NCBI GenBank assembly: GCA_035295125.1
Contig: DATGJP010000042.1
Coordinates: 94,870 to 158,869 of the forward strand
DNA: 64,000 nucleotides
Direction: 5' to 3'
Origin: JAICMB01 sp035295125
Lineage (GTDB): Bacteria; Acidobacteriota; Terriglobia; Bryobacterales; Bryobacteraceae
Part shown: piece by piece, positions 9,401 to 17,899 of the stretch
How the letters are laid out: every line of letters starts with the position of its first letter
Numbering within the stretch: position 1 is the stretch's first letter
Translations under genes and position numbers: made by a program
The notes under the pieces: model-generated
Database searches by the model: none
What the model was told of the DNA's origin: nothing
What the model saw: only the letters and a program-made list of their open reading frames with translations

Positions 9401-12400
9401 CCGAACGCGTTGCCGACCGGGAACTTTTGGACGGTATCGGGGACTGTAAGTGGATCGACGGTCAATCTTGATCCCGTGTTTTCAATTACGGCGCAGGGAA
9501 CCACTCTGGTCGGAACGGGAACGTGGCGCATCGTGGTACAGGCATCGAACGGCACGACTCTCTATACCAGGAATTTCACGCCTGAAGAGGCGCATGGTGA
9601 CGGTGTGGCAGGTGTGAATTCGGCGGAGACGACACCCGGGTTTTACGAACTGGTTCCGGTCTCGCAAGGCGCCAGCAAGATCGCCATTTTCAACGATAGC
9701 GGGGTCCAGCTTGCTACGATTCCAATCGGCGGTGTTGCTCCGACACCTACGATCACAACACCACTTGCAGGTATGACCAGCGGCCCCATGACTCTGGCCT
9801 GGACCATAACTGATCCCGACAGCACGTCATTCACATCTCGAGTCTTCTACTCAAAAGACAGCGGCACAACATGGCTAAAGATCGGCGAAACAACCGATAC
9901 CACGTTGCCCGTTGACTTCGACATCCTGGGAGGATCGAATCCCAACTCTAAAGTTAGAATCGACGTCTCCGACGGCGTGAACACAGGCAGCGTCACGTCG
10001 GGAACTTTCACTGTTCCCCGCAAGAACCCCAGCGCTCCCAATATCATTGCCCCCAAGCCCAACGCCTTCTATCAAACCGCCACGATGGTCACGCTCAATG
10101 CCAGCATCTACGACGTTGACGATGGTCTGTTGGACGGCGCCGCCGTACAATGGTCCTCCAGTCTCGACGGGAATCTCGGCACCGGCGCGCTGCTCTACAC
10201 CACAACCTTGCATCAAGGCACCCACACCATCACCGTCAAAGGCACCGACAGCGACGGCAATTCCGTAACCGGTACGGTTCAGATCACCATTGCCGGTGCG
10301 CCGCCGACATTGAACCTCACCTTTGCCGGCCTCAACAATAATCCCGTATCCTGCGTGCAGGCGACCATCGCGGCAACACCCGGGAGCGTGCCGCTCGCCA
10401 GCGCGCAATACAGCTTCGATGGAGGCACTACGTTCGCCGGTGTCCCGGTCGGTGAACTCCCCGCGACCATCGGCATACCCGGCGCCGGTCCCATCCATTT
10501 CATCGCCCAGGTGACCGACATGGCCAACCAGGTGGCCGCGAGCGACGCTACCTTTACCATTGCATCCGCATGCTCCGCCGCCGCCGCGCTACAAGCCGGC
10601 GCGCAGCCTCTCTCGTTCCATGCGACCCAGAATGGCGCATCCCCCGCACCGCAATCGCTTAACGTGACCGCAACGGGCGCCGCCGTCACCTTCGCCACTT
10701 CCGCAGTCAGTTCGGGCTGGCTCAGCGTGGCGCAACCGTCCGGTCCCACCCCACAAGCCGTCTCCGTATCCGTGAATTCCGCCGGCCTGACCGCCGGCCC
10801 CTATAACGGCAGCGTCATCCTGACACCGTTGAACGGCGGCGCGCAGGTATCCGTCATGGTTAACCTCGCCGTTGGTACACCATGTTCCTTCACGTTTTTG
10901 CCTCCCAGCGCATCTCCGTCGGCAACTGGCGGGCCGGCAACCGTCCTGGTGACCGCTTCCGACCCATCCTGCACTTGGACGGCATCGTCTAACGCGGCCT
11001 GGCTGGCCGTCAACTCAGGTGCCAGTGACACCGGCAACGGAACGGTCGGGTATACCGCCGACGCGAACAACTCGGTGAGCCCCCGGAGCGGATCTCTCAC
11101 TATCGCCGGGCAGACCTTCACAGTGAACGAAGCGGGTGCCACACCCACCTTTTCCTTAGGCGCCAATTCCGCCAGCGTCGGAGCCGGAGCCAACAGTGGA
11201 CTGAGCATCGCCGTGAATGCGACCCCACCGGACGCCGCTTGGACCGCCACCAGCAATGCGCCTTGGATCGCCATCACTCTGGGGGCAACGGGCACGGGCA
11301 ATGGCGCCGTGCAGTATTCGGTGGCCCAAAATACGTCGGTCAATCAGCGCGTGGGTACGATCACCGTCGCTGGTCTGACCTTTACAGTCACACAAGCGGG
11401 CGCCGGAGCCACATTCACGCTTAACCCCGCCTCGGCAAACGTCGCCGCGACCGCCGGCACCGGAACTTTCTCAGTAACCGCATCGCCCTCCGATGCGACC
11501 TGGACAGCAACGCCGAACGTGTCCTGGATCAGCATCAGTTCCGGCGCAAACGGAACCGGCAACGGAACCGTCGGATATTCCATCGCGGCCAGCAACTCCA
11601 TCAATCAGCGGACCGGAACCATCTCGGTCGGCGGGCAGGCATTCACGATCACGCAGGCCGCCGTCACCGCCAGCTTCACTCTTGCCCCGCCATCGGCCAG
11701 CGTCGCGGCAAACGGCGGAACCGGCTCCGTCACCGTCACCGCGAACGCTATCGATGCGACCTGGACGGCAACCAGCAACGCGTCCTGGATCTCAATCACC
11801 TCGGGCGCGACTGGAACCGGTAACGGCAGCGTCGCATACTCCGCGGTTGCGAACACTTCAGTCAACAGCCGCACGGGAACGCTCACCATCGCAGGCCAGA
11901 CGTTCACGATCATGCAAGCAGGCGCCGGCACCACCTTCACACTGGGAGCAACCTCGGCCACTGCGACCGCAACCGGTGGAACCGGCTCAGTGACGGTAAC
12001 CGCTAACCCGTCCGACGCGGCATGGACGGCCGTCAGCAATGTACCCTTCATCTCCATCACAGCCGGCGCGAGCGGCACGGGCAACGGTTCCGTCTCCTAT
12101 TCGGTTACAGCGAACAACTCGGTGAACCCGCGCACCGGGACCCTCACCATTGCAGGTCAAACCTTTACGATTACGCAGGCCGGAGCGATGGCAACATTCA
12201 CGCTCGGCGCGACATCGGCCAGTGCGACCGCGGCCGGCGGCACGGGCTCCGTAACCGTCACCGCGACACCCGCCGATGCCACCTGGACCGCCGTCAGCAA
12301 CGTTCCCTGGATCATCATCTCCTCGGGCGCCAATGGAACCGGCAACGGCACGGTGAACTACACCGCGGCCGCAAACTCCACTACCGCGCAACGGGTCGGC

Positions 12401-13609
12401 ACACTCACCATCGCGGGCCAGATCTTCACCATTACGCAAGCGGCGCCCTCCACCAGTTCGGGCCTGGCGTTCTACCCCGTGGCCCCCTGCCGCATTTCGG
12501 ATACGCGCGGCGGATTCCCCACTCCATTTGGGACTCCCAGTATGGCCGCCGGATCCACGCGCGCCTTCCCGATCACGCAAAGTGGCTGCAACATCCCGGC
12601 CAATGCGCAGGCCTACTCGCTGAACGTCACGGTTGTTCCGCCGGGTCCGCTCACTTATCTGACCATCTGGCCCACCGGACAGCCGCAGCCGGTCGTCTCG
12701 ACGTTGAACGCCGTTGACGGCAGCGTCGTCGCGAACGCGGCGATCGTCCCTGCCGGCACCAATGGCTCTATCAGCGTCTTCGTGAGCGACGCTACCGACG
12801 TGATCATCGACATCAACGGCTACTTCGCCCCGCAAACGCCACAAGGCTTGGCATTCTACCCCGTCGCGCCCTGCCGTATCGCCGATACACGCAATTCCCC
12901 TGGTGCTTTCGGCGGTCCGACATTGGCCGCAGGCGGCAACCGCAGCTTCGCAATACCGACGAGCGGTTGTGCCGGGGTACCCATTAACGCACAGGCGTAC
13001 TCGCTCAACATGACGGTAGTGCCGCCCGGACACCTGACCTATCTCTCGACGTGGCCGACCGGCCAGTCACTCCCCGTCGTCTCAACCCTGAATTCGTTCA
13101 ATGGACGAATCGTGGCCAATGCAGCCATCGTTCCCGCGGGAACCGGCGGAGCCATCAGCGTCTTCGTCAGTGATGCCACGGACGTCATCATCGACATCAA
13201 CGGCTACTTCGGGCCGCCCGGCGCTCCTGGCGCGATGTACTTCTACCCGACGACGCCATGCCGGGTGGTGGACACGCGCGGGAACGGATTAACCGGCGCG
13301 TTCGGAACGCCGGCGATGTCGGCGCAATCCACGCGTACCTTCCCAGTTCCAACGAGCAGTTGCGGGCTATCCGCGACCGCGCAGGCCTATTCGCTCAACA
13401 TGACCGTGATACCCGCGCATAGCCTCGGCTATCTCACGACCTGGCCGGCTGGACAAACTCAACCTCTGGTTTCGACCTTGAATTCGTTGAATGGCACGAT
13501 TGTGGCGAACGCGGCGCTTCTTCCGGCCGGCACGAATGGCGCGATCAGCGTGTTCGTCACCGATTTGACCGACCTGATCATTGACGCCAACGGCTACTTT
13601 GCGCCGTAG
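6461..13609 (+). CDS. Giant secreted metzincin-like protein with FG-GAP, BACON and C-terminal repeat domains
   Basis: 2382 residues, encoded in one uninterrupted frame. A signal peptide occupies residues 1-26 (hydrophobic core, LEA cleavage site). Residues about 27-405 are seven or so FG-GAP-type repeats with ISADGNT and WTQQG wording. Two BACON domains follow (about 411-592). The region 598-1010 holds a zinc motif HETGHTFGLRH at 870-880 (HExxHxxGxxH) and a candidate Met-turn EVMGY with Met945, the signature of metzincin metallopeptidases. Ig-like segments span about 1090-1375. A further variant and six tandem BACON domains reach about 1996, and three copies of a ~125-residue repeat (FYPVAPCR... 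to DINGYF) close the protein. It is expected to be extracellular. BACON domains are linked to glycan or mucin-like substrates in Bacteroidetes; the substrate here is unknown. Confidence 0.85.
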   Translation: MRLLHSVVLAAISVLVASVCWRPLEAQLVQQGSPLTGNPTVAGDQFGSTVAISADGNTAAITTVGNGSTKEAGLFIFVRVNGVWTQQGGELAGSGQSTPSGNAGSAVAISADGNTVIYGDPTDNGEKGNSWVFTRTGTTWTQQSKLTGASTSQKQDQGTALALSSDGNTALIGAPTTASFQGRAFVFTRSGTTWTQQASLTASGLTAAALQGTSVALSSDGNTAVVGLPADSSNAGSFAVFTRSGSTWTQQGGRLTPSDASGMASFGRSVAVASDGNTVVVGGSGDNSGTGAVWIFTRLNGVWMQQGAKIVPPDASASTNAGWSVAITSDGNTIVFGGPFSSQAAGGVWVYTRSGNTWTQQGSTLHGTGSTAQCGQGTSVALSPDGTTLIEGGPFCNGATGAAFAYSKLSCTITLGGGGINFPAAGGTNTVSVTAPAGCTWSASSNEPWLNITSGATGSGNGIVTFTAAANTGPARVGPTAGMISVPGATPPSVTITQDSGCSLISINPTTQNIPAGGGTNLNVAVTLSDSSCPVSAIGNAPWISIIHAGPNTTYSVQSNFHQGSASSPRHSSISIGISGQTSGVQTLTLNQDGSSAIDGVEVTQAIQVYQKISDLEASLMGSGEPPVSIIAGKPAVMRVMMMQTSEVQVGSIRVTGAVSGSQAIPMQPHCSPNGVSSSQRRGDNGCRSIDFYFTPPAGTWTATVQSLDHSNAVLETHVLTFKSRITDHVSVKGVGVCPQLDTHHRLICTSPDAVTSLIAHMRKIFPSASFFTQSTDNKIVAIAPSFADSNNELNYWTFISTQTSRLFPQNDDAIPQGSDGVHRVYVGTLNSALVQTVAGMAGDIPSNGMVVAAPKDPRFIDEPSEDASHETGHTFGLRHTGNMIPPQDFTKGGIGCWTVSADPQSTWPYGDNYMRSGSAPGVKEVGFDVQEASPVLPESNFEVMGYCFHRWISPTSYLASMNALNVSALGATSAPQHPRPNALPTGNFWTVSGTVSGSTVNLDPVFSITAQGTTLVGTGTWRIVVQASNGTTLYTRNFTPEEAHGDGVAGVNSAETTPGFYELVPVSQGASKIAIFNDSGVQLATIPIGGVAPTPTITTPLAGMTSGPMTLAWTITDPDSTSFTSRVFYSKDSGTTWLKIGETTDTTLPVDFDILGGSNPNSKVRIDVSDGVNTGSVTSGTFTVPRKNPSAPNIIAPKPNAFYQTATMVTLNASIYDVDDGLLDGAAVQWSSSLDGNLGTGALLYTTTLHQGTHTITVKGTDSDGNSVTGTVQITIAGAPPTLNLTFAGLNNNPVSCVQATIAATPGSVPLASAQYSFDGGTTFAGVPVGELPATIGIPGAGPIHFIAQVTDMANQVAASDATFTIASACSAAAALQAGAQPLSFHATQNGASPAPQSLNVTATGAAVTFATSAVSSGWLSVAQPSGPTPQAVSVSVNSAGLTAGPYNGSVILTPLNGGAQVSVMVNLAVGTPCSFTFLPPSASPSATGGPATVLVTASDPSCTWTASSNAAWLAVNSGASDTGNGTVGYTADANNSVSPRSGSLTIAGQTFTVNEAGATPTFSLGANSASVGAGANSGLSIAVNATPPDAAWTATSNAPWIAITLGATGTGNGAVQYSVAQNTSVNQRVGTITVAGLTFTVTQAGAGATFTLNPASANVAATAGTGTFSVTASPSDATWTATPNVSWISISSGANGTGNGTVGYSIAASNSINQRTGTISVGGQAFTITQAAVTASFTLAPPSASVAANGGTGSVTVTANAIDATWTATSNASWISITSGATGTGNGSVAYSAVANTSVNSRTGTLTIAGQTFTIMQAGAGTTFTLGATSATATATGGTGSVTVTANPSDAAWTAVSNVPFISITAGASGTGNGSVSYSVTANNSVNPRTGTLTIAGQTFTITQAGAMATFTLGATSASATAAGGTGSVTVTATPADATWTAVSNVPWIIISSGANGTGNGTVNYTAAANSTTAQRVGTLTIAGQIFTITQAAPSTSSGLAFYPVAPCRISDTRGGFPTPFGTPSMAAGSTRAFPITQSGCNIPANAQAYSLNVTVVPPGPLTYLTIWPTGQPQPVVSTLNAVDGSVVANAAIVPAGTNGSISVFVSDATDVIIDINGYFAPQTPQGLAFYPVAPCRIADTRNSPGAFGGPTLAAGGNRSFAIPTSGCAGVPINAQAYSLNMTVVPPGHLTYLSTWPTGQSLPVVSTLNSFNGRIVANAAIVPAGTGGAISVFVSDATDVIIDINGYFGPPGAPGAMYFYPTTPCRVVDTRGNGLTGAFGTPAMSAQSTRTFPVPTSSCGLSATAQAYSLNMTVIPAHSLGYLTTWPAGQTQPLVSTLNSLNGTIVANAALLPAGTNGAISVFVTDLTDLIIDANGYFAP
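10887..12447 (+). repeat. Tandem array of six BACON-domain coding repeats
   Basis: Six units of about 260 bases (86-87 codons) start near 10887, 11140, 11407, 11668, 11929 and 12187. Each encodes the same order: a FTL/FSL strand, ASV, W-T-A-S-N-x-x-W-I, SGA-GTGNG, TGT-TIAGQ-FT-TQAGA. The later copies are the more alike at protein and DNA level, which points to duplication within the gene. Confidence 0.8.
12461..13606 (+). repeat. Three C-terminal ~380-bp coding repeats
   Basis: Three units of about 378-390 bases starting near 12461, 12841 and 13230 each encode FYPxxPCR, xDTR, a G-x-FG-x-P segment, a central Cys, NAQAYSLN-TV-P, VSTLN, ANAA-VPAG and DINGYF or DANGYF. Two conserved Cys per unit could form a disulfide. 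The unit does not match a domain I can name. Similar C-terminal modules recur in secreted acidobacterial proteins as far as I recall, so it may be a surface-attachment or ligand module; that is inference. Confidence 0.7.
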
Positions 13610-13706
13610 CGAAGGCGTAAACTGTAACTGATTGGAGCCAGTCAAAGTCGTGAGGAGAGTACTTGGCATCCTTCAGTTCTGCATAATCACGACGTTTGGG
13701 CAGCCT

Positions 13707-14117
13707 ATGACACACCACGCGTCGGGCACCTTCGAAGTTAAGGTGAGTCCGCAGAAGCCGGATAGCGACCCGGCGAAGAACGCAAATCTCGCACGAATGT
13801 CCATTGACAAGCGCTTCCACGGTGATCTGGAAGCCACCAGCGCCGGCGAGATGCTGAGCGCCACTACAGAAGTGAAGGGCTCGGCCGGCTACGTCGCAAT
13901 GGAACGCGTGAACGGAGTATTGCAAGGCCGGCACGGCTCATTCGTGCTTCAGCACCACGGCATCATGTCGCGAGGCGCGCCGCAATTGACGGTTACGATT
14001 GTTCCCGATTCGGGCACCGGAGAGCTTACCGGTATCTCCGGTTCGATGTCTATCAAGATAGAGGGCGGAAAGCACTCGTACGAGCTGGAGTACTCGCTCC
14101 CGCCGGTCTCACCGTGA
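13707..14117 (+). CDS. DUF3224 family protein
   Basis: 136 residues from the ATG at 13707, chosen because DUF3224 proteins typically begin MTxHASGTFEVK. Upstream in-frame TTG (13632) and GTG codons would add residues not seen in the family. It is a small beta-rich cytosolic protein with alternating polar strands (SAGEMLSAT, GYVAMERVNG, GSFVLQHHG, VVPDSGTGEL-like, GISGSMSIKIEGG), probably a lipocalin-like or allene-oxide-cyclase-like barrel. No enzymatic function is established for the family. It converges on the next ADOP gene with a 16-bp gap and no obvious terminator. Confidence 0.78.
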   Translation: MTHHASGTFEVKVSPQKPDSDPAKNANLARMSIDKRFHGDLEATSAGEMLSATTEVKGSAGYVAMERVNGVLQGRHGSFVLQHHGIMSRGAPQLTVTIVPDSGTGELTGISGSMSIKIEGGKHSYELEYSLPPVSP

Positions 14118-14133
14118 ACCTGCGGTAGATTCG

Positions 14134-16788
14134 TTATTCGCATCGAAGAGCGGCCATCGGATCGAGCCGGCCGGCGCGCATCGACGGCACGACACCGGCT
14201 AGCACTGCAAACACCAGCAGCACCGTCAGCGCCCCCGCGAGCGACGGAACGTCGACCGAATGCACGCCGTAAAGCATGGCCTTCGACGCGCGCCCGAGCA
14301 TGACCACTGCCGGCAAGCCAATCACAATACCGCTCGCCGCCAGCACTAGCGCTTCGCGGAGGATCAGCCAAATCGTGCCATTCCTGGTCGCACCGAGCGC
14401 CATGCGGATTCCGATCTCGCTCGTCCGGCGCGCCACCGTGTATGCGAGGATTCCATACAGACCGATGCAGGCGAGCGCGAGCGCCAGAGCGCCGAAGGCC
14501 GCGGATAACGCCGAAACCAGCCTCTCATTCATCAGGGAATGTTGCACCTGCTTGTCCATGGTGGAGATGTTGGTGATCAGAAGGGTCGCACGCGTCGCTT
14601 GCACCTGCCTGGCAACGGGCGCCGCGAAGTCCATGGCATCGCGTGAACATCGCACTGAGAGCGCCAGCCGGTTGATGCGATCGATGGATTGCAGGATCGG
14701 GATATAAACAAACCGCCATGGCTGCGCGCGGAGGTTTACATGCTTCACGTCCTTAACGACGCCGACGATCTCGTACACGAGGTCAACCGGACGCTTCATG
14801 AATTTCATTTTTCTCCCAATTGGGTTGGCGTCGCCAAAGTAGAAGCGCGCGGCAGCTTCGTTAATGATGGCCACGCTCGGAGCGGTGCCGCTATCACGCG
14901 CCGTGAACGCACGTCCCAGGACCATGGGCGTGCCGAGGGTCGCAAAGTACTCCGGCGAAACCGAGACGAGATGTATGTGTTTGTCGGTCTCGGCGTGCGG
15001 TGCGAAGCCGGGAATGTCGATGCCTACGCCCCGGTCACGTCCGCTCAAAGGCGTCATCGTCGACCAGGCCACGGAGCGCACGCCCGGCATGCGCCCAACG
15101 CGATCGGCGATCTCGGATTGAAGGCCCATCCATACTGGATTCCCGGATAGGGTTCGTTCCGGCGCCACTTCCATGGTCAGAATGCCCTCGCGAGTGAACC
15201 CCAAGCCGACCGAAGCGAGCTGCCGCAGACTGCGAATGTAGAGTCCGGCGCCCGCCATCAGGACCATCGAAAGCGCTACCTGCAGGACCACCAGTACGCG
15301 GCCGAGGCGCAGTGAGCGACGGTTTCCCGCCACACTTCTGGAACCGCTTTGCATCCCGGCCGCGGGGTCGGCACGCATCGCACGCAGGGCCGGCAGAATT
15401 CCAAAAGCCAGGCCGGTGAGCATCGAGATCGCGACAGTAAAAAGCAGCAGCCGGCTATCGAGCGCCAGGTTCAGAACCACCTGGCTGTTGCCCTCGGCAA
15501 AGAACGACGCGAGCGACGCCTCACCCCATACTGCCAGAACGGCTCCCAATGCAGCTCCTACGCCTGCCAGAACCGCGGATTCGGTGAGCGTCTGGCGTAT
15601 AAGGCGGCCTCGTCCCGCACCAATCGCGAGCCGCACCGCAAATTCCTTCTGGCGCGATGTGGCGCGGGCGAGCATCAGGTTGGCCACCGTAACGCATGCG
15701 GCCAGCAGAACCAGGCCGGACAAGATGAGAAGCGCGGTGAGCGGTTTCGAGAACTTCCGCCGCAGTTGATTCTCGCCTCCTCCGGCCGGCGGCAGTTCGA
15801 TGTGGTCGAAAGAGAGCTTTCGGATCTCGGGGGATGTACTGAGCCCGGCCATGTAGCCCTGAAAGACAGCATCGGCCTCGGCGCGCGCCTGCTCGGGACG
15901 CACACCAGGTTTTAGCCGCGCCACTATGTCGAGCCACCACGATGTGCGCTCACGCAGCATCACGGGGTCGGACAGCATCAGGGGCGCCGCAATATCGATC
16001 GGGCGGCCCGGCTCGAGCGACATGGTTTCCGTGGGCATCACACCGGCGATGGTCACCCGGGTATCGAAGAAACGGAACGCGCGACCGATCACAGCAGGGT
16101 TCCCGCCAAATCGTTGTTGCCAGAAAGCCCGGCTGATCACTACCACGGGGCCATCGGGTCCGCCTTGGCCGACGATCTGATCGTCTGCCGCGGAGAGAGC
16201 CCGGCCCAACACCGGCTTGACCCCCAGCACATCATAGAAATTCCCCGAAACCCAAACACCCCGAAGCTGCTCTCGTCCTTCGTCGATGACGGCTTCCATG
16301 TTCGAGGGACTGAAAGCCGCCATTCCTTCAAAGCTTTTCGTCTTGTCCCGCAGGAGTTCGAAGCACGGGTACGGAGGTCCGCCGTTTTCTCCTGCCGTGC
16401 CGACATTCTCAACGAACACCAGACGGCCAGGATCGCGAACCGGCAGGGTGCGAAGCAACACAGCATCGACAAGTCCAAATACCGCCGTGTTCGCGCCGAT
16501 TCCGAGGGCGAGCGAGAGAACCGCGACGGCGGTGAATCCGGGGTTCTGGCGGAGCGTGCGGAATGTATAGCGGAGGTCGCCGCGAAGCTCGTCAATAAGC
16601 TGCAGGCCACGGGCCTGGCGGCATTCGTCCTTCGTCGATTCCACCGCTCCGAATTCGATGCGGGCGCGGCGTTCCGCCTCCGCGCGGCTTATACCGGAAT
16701 GAACCAGGTCCTCGACGTAAGCTTCGATATGAAAGCGAAGCTCCGTGTCCATGTCCGACTCGAATCGCTTGCGGCGAAGGATTCTCAT
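14134..16788 (-). CDS. ADOP-family permease with N-terminal prefix domain (2 of 4)
   Basis: 884 residues. It differs from the other three in an N-terminal ~75-residue soluble helical prefix (DMDTELRFHIEAYVEDL, GISRAEAERRARIEFG) before the first TM (FTAVAVLSLALGIGANTAVF). Two MacB-core/FtsX modules follow, with EFAVRLAIGAG and EIGIRMALGA loops. The start is supported by a strong SD, AGGAAGG, 9 bases before the ATG. It lies 66 bp downstream of the DUF4097 gene on the same strand, with a CTAG-rich dyad between them. No ATPase gene is adjacent. Role unknown; extrusion or envelope function is inferred from MacB/FtsX homology. Confidence 0.88.
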   Translation of the reverse strand: MRILRRKRFESDMDTELRFHIEAYVEDLVHSGISRAEAERRARIEFGAVESTKDECRQARGLQLIDELRGDLRYTFRTLRQNPGFTAVAVLSLALGIGANTAVFGLVDAVLLRTLPVRDPGRLVFVENVGTAGENGGPPYPCFELLRDKTKSFEGMAAFSPSNMEAVIDEGREQLRGVWVSGNFYDVLGVKPVLGRALSAADDQIVGQGGPDGPVVVISRAFWQQRFGGNPAVIGRAFRFFDTRVTIAGVMPTETMSLEPGRPIDIAAPLMLSDPVMLRERTSWWLDIVARLKPGVRPEQARAEADAVFQGYMAGLSTSPEIRKLSFDHIELPPAGGGENQLRRKFSKPLTALLILSGLVLLAACVTVANLMLARATSRQKEFAVRLAIGAGRGRLIRQTLTESAVLAGVGAALGAVLAVWGEASLASFFAEGNSQVVLNLALDSRLLLFTVAISMLTGLAFGILPALRAMRADPAAGMQSGSRSVAGNRRSLRLGRVLVVLQVALSMVLMAGAGLYIRSLRQLASVGLGFTREGILTMEVAPERTLSGNPVWMGLQSEIADRVGRMPGVRSVAWSTMTPLSGRDRGVGIDIPGFAPHAETDKHIHLVSVSPEYFATLGTPMVLGRAFTARDSGTAPSVAIINEAAARFYFGDANPIGRKMKFMKRPVDLVYEIVGVVKDVKHVNLRAQPWRFVYIPILQSIDRINRLALSVRCSRDAMDFAAPVARQVQATRATLLITNISTMDKQVQHSLMNERLVSALSAAFGALALALACIGLYGILAYTVARRTSEIGIRMALGATRNGTIWLILREALVLAASGIVIGLPAVVMLGRASKAMLYGVHSVDVPSLAGALTVLLVFAVLAGVVPSMRAGRLDPMAALRCE

Positions 16789-16798
16789 GACGTCTTCC

Positions 16799-16853
16799 TT
16801 CCTAGATGACCTAGGAAAGATCTTACCCGACTTCTCCTAGAGCGTCAAGGAGA
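16799..16853. promoter_or_regulatory. CTAG-rich dyad symmetries upstream of ADOP gene 2
   Basis: TTCCTAG-ATGAC-CTAGGAA (16799-16817) is a perfect 7-bp inverted repeat with a 5-base spacer. It overlaps the position of the ADOP ribosome-binding site read leftward. A second inverted repeat, TCTCCT...AGGAGA, spans 16833-16853. Four CTAG tetramers occur within about 60 bases, unusual in a GC-rich genome. The dyad has the size of an operator for a PadR- or BlaI-like repressor, but no such regulator gene is nearby, so this is a candidate only. Confidence 0.4.
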
Positions 16854-16854
16854 G

Positions 16855-17760
16855 CTAGATCTTGAGCAGCCGAATTCCGCCGTTAGAAGTGGTGAGTTCC
16901 ATCCTGGGACCGCCATTACCGATCACGCCATCGAGCCGGCTCTTCGAGATTGTCCCGTGTACACGGACGTCGAAATCGGTAACGACACGGTTATGCCCGG
17001 AGGTGTGCGCGCTGAGATTTGCAGCCGCGCTCTCAGGCATGCGCACCGTGATGCTGCCGTTGCTGCTCGAAGCGATGACATCGTTGGTCCGTGGACTGTT
17101 CATCTCCAGTTCCACGCTGCCGTTCGACGTGACCAGCCGGATCGGATCGCCCGTCTGCGACTCGCGCAGCCGGAGACGGATGCTGCCGTTCGACGTGCGT
17201 CCCTCGATTCCGCCGCTGACCTCGTCGCCGTGGATGCCGCCGTTCGAGGTGTGCAGGGTCATTCTGCCGTCGACTCGCGCAAGGTCAAGCAGCCCGTTCG
17301 ACGAAGAGCCATTGACGTTGCCGTGTACATCATGGATCTGGATAGAACCATTCGACGTGTGCAGTGTGCAGTTCCCGTCAATGCTGTCGACGCGTAACGC
17401 TCCGTTCGAGCTGTGGATCTGTTCTAATTCTGTTCGCCGGGGAACATGCACGACGTACGTTGTTCCCGCTCTGCCGAAGTGATGGAATTCCGGATGCTCC
17501 GTGTGAACCGTTACCGAATTGCCGGTGCTCGATACCTCAACCCGAATTGCATTCAGCACATCATGGCTGTCGGCAAACTTTGTCCCGGTGATCTCTACGG
17601 TGTTCTGATCCCAGCCGGAGATTTCTACCGTCCCATTGAAACCGTCCAGTGAGAATCGCCCGCCTGGGGTTTGGGGATAACTGTAGTGGAAGTCCTCATG
17701 ATAGCGGCCGCCCGCAAACACGGTTGTGGTGGCAAACAGAAGGAGCAGAATTGATTTCAT
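16855..17760 (-). CDS. Secreted DUF4097-type beta-strand-repeat protein
   Basis: 301 residues with a signal peptide (MKSILLLLFATTTVFAGG). After residue ~35 the chain is a series of short beta repeats marked by TSNG or SSNG roughly every 18-22 residues (HSSNGALRVDSI, HTSNGSIQIHDV, TSNGGIHGDEV and so on). This is the hallmark of the DUF4097/putative adhesin right-handed beta-helix-like family, often linked to envelope-stress or anti-sigma operons. The start is supported by AGGTGA upstream. It is followed 66 bp later by the ADOP permease on the same strand. Confidence 0.82.
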   Translation of the reverse strand: MKSILLLLFATTTVFAGGRYHEDFHYSYPQTPGGRFSLDGFNGTVEISGWDQNTVEITGTKFADSHDVLNAIRVEVSSTGNSVTVHTEHPEFHHFGRAGTTYVVHVPRRTELEQIHSSNGALRVDSIDGNCTLHTSNGSIQIHDVHGNVNGSSSNGLLDLARVDGRMTLHTSNGGIHGDEVSGGIEGRTSNGSIRLRLRESQTGDPIRLVTSNGSVELEMNSPRTNDVIASSSNGSITVRMPESAAANLSAHTSGHNRVVTDFDVRVHGTISKSRLDGVIGNGGPRMELTTSNGGIRLLKI

Positions 17761-17899
17761 CGGACGTCACCTCGAATCTCGCAGACAACTCACCTGTGTA
17801 TACCATCGATCCTACAACATAGAGTCTCGCGCAAACGTCTTGCACGAGTGACCAGGCGGAGATCCCCGGCGGACAGTATCGAGGGCTGCGTAAAACCGT

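Noticed and set aside
10887..12447. Regular repeats that might suggest a CRISPR or satellite array
   Set aside because: The ~260-base units are an open coding frame of BACON domains with divergent third positions and no spacer structure.
11987..13033. 348-residue ORF on the minus strand
   Set aside because: It is antisense to the BACON and C-terminal repeats; its repetitive composition mirrors the coding repeats of the opposite strand.
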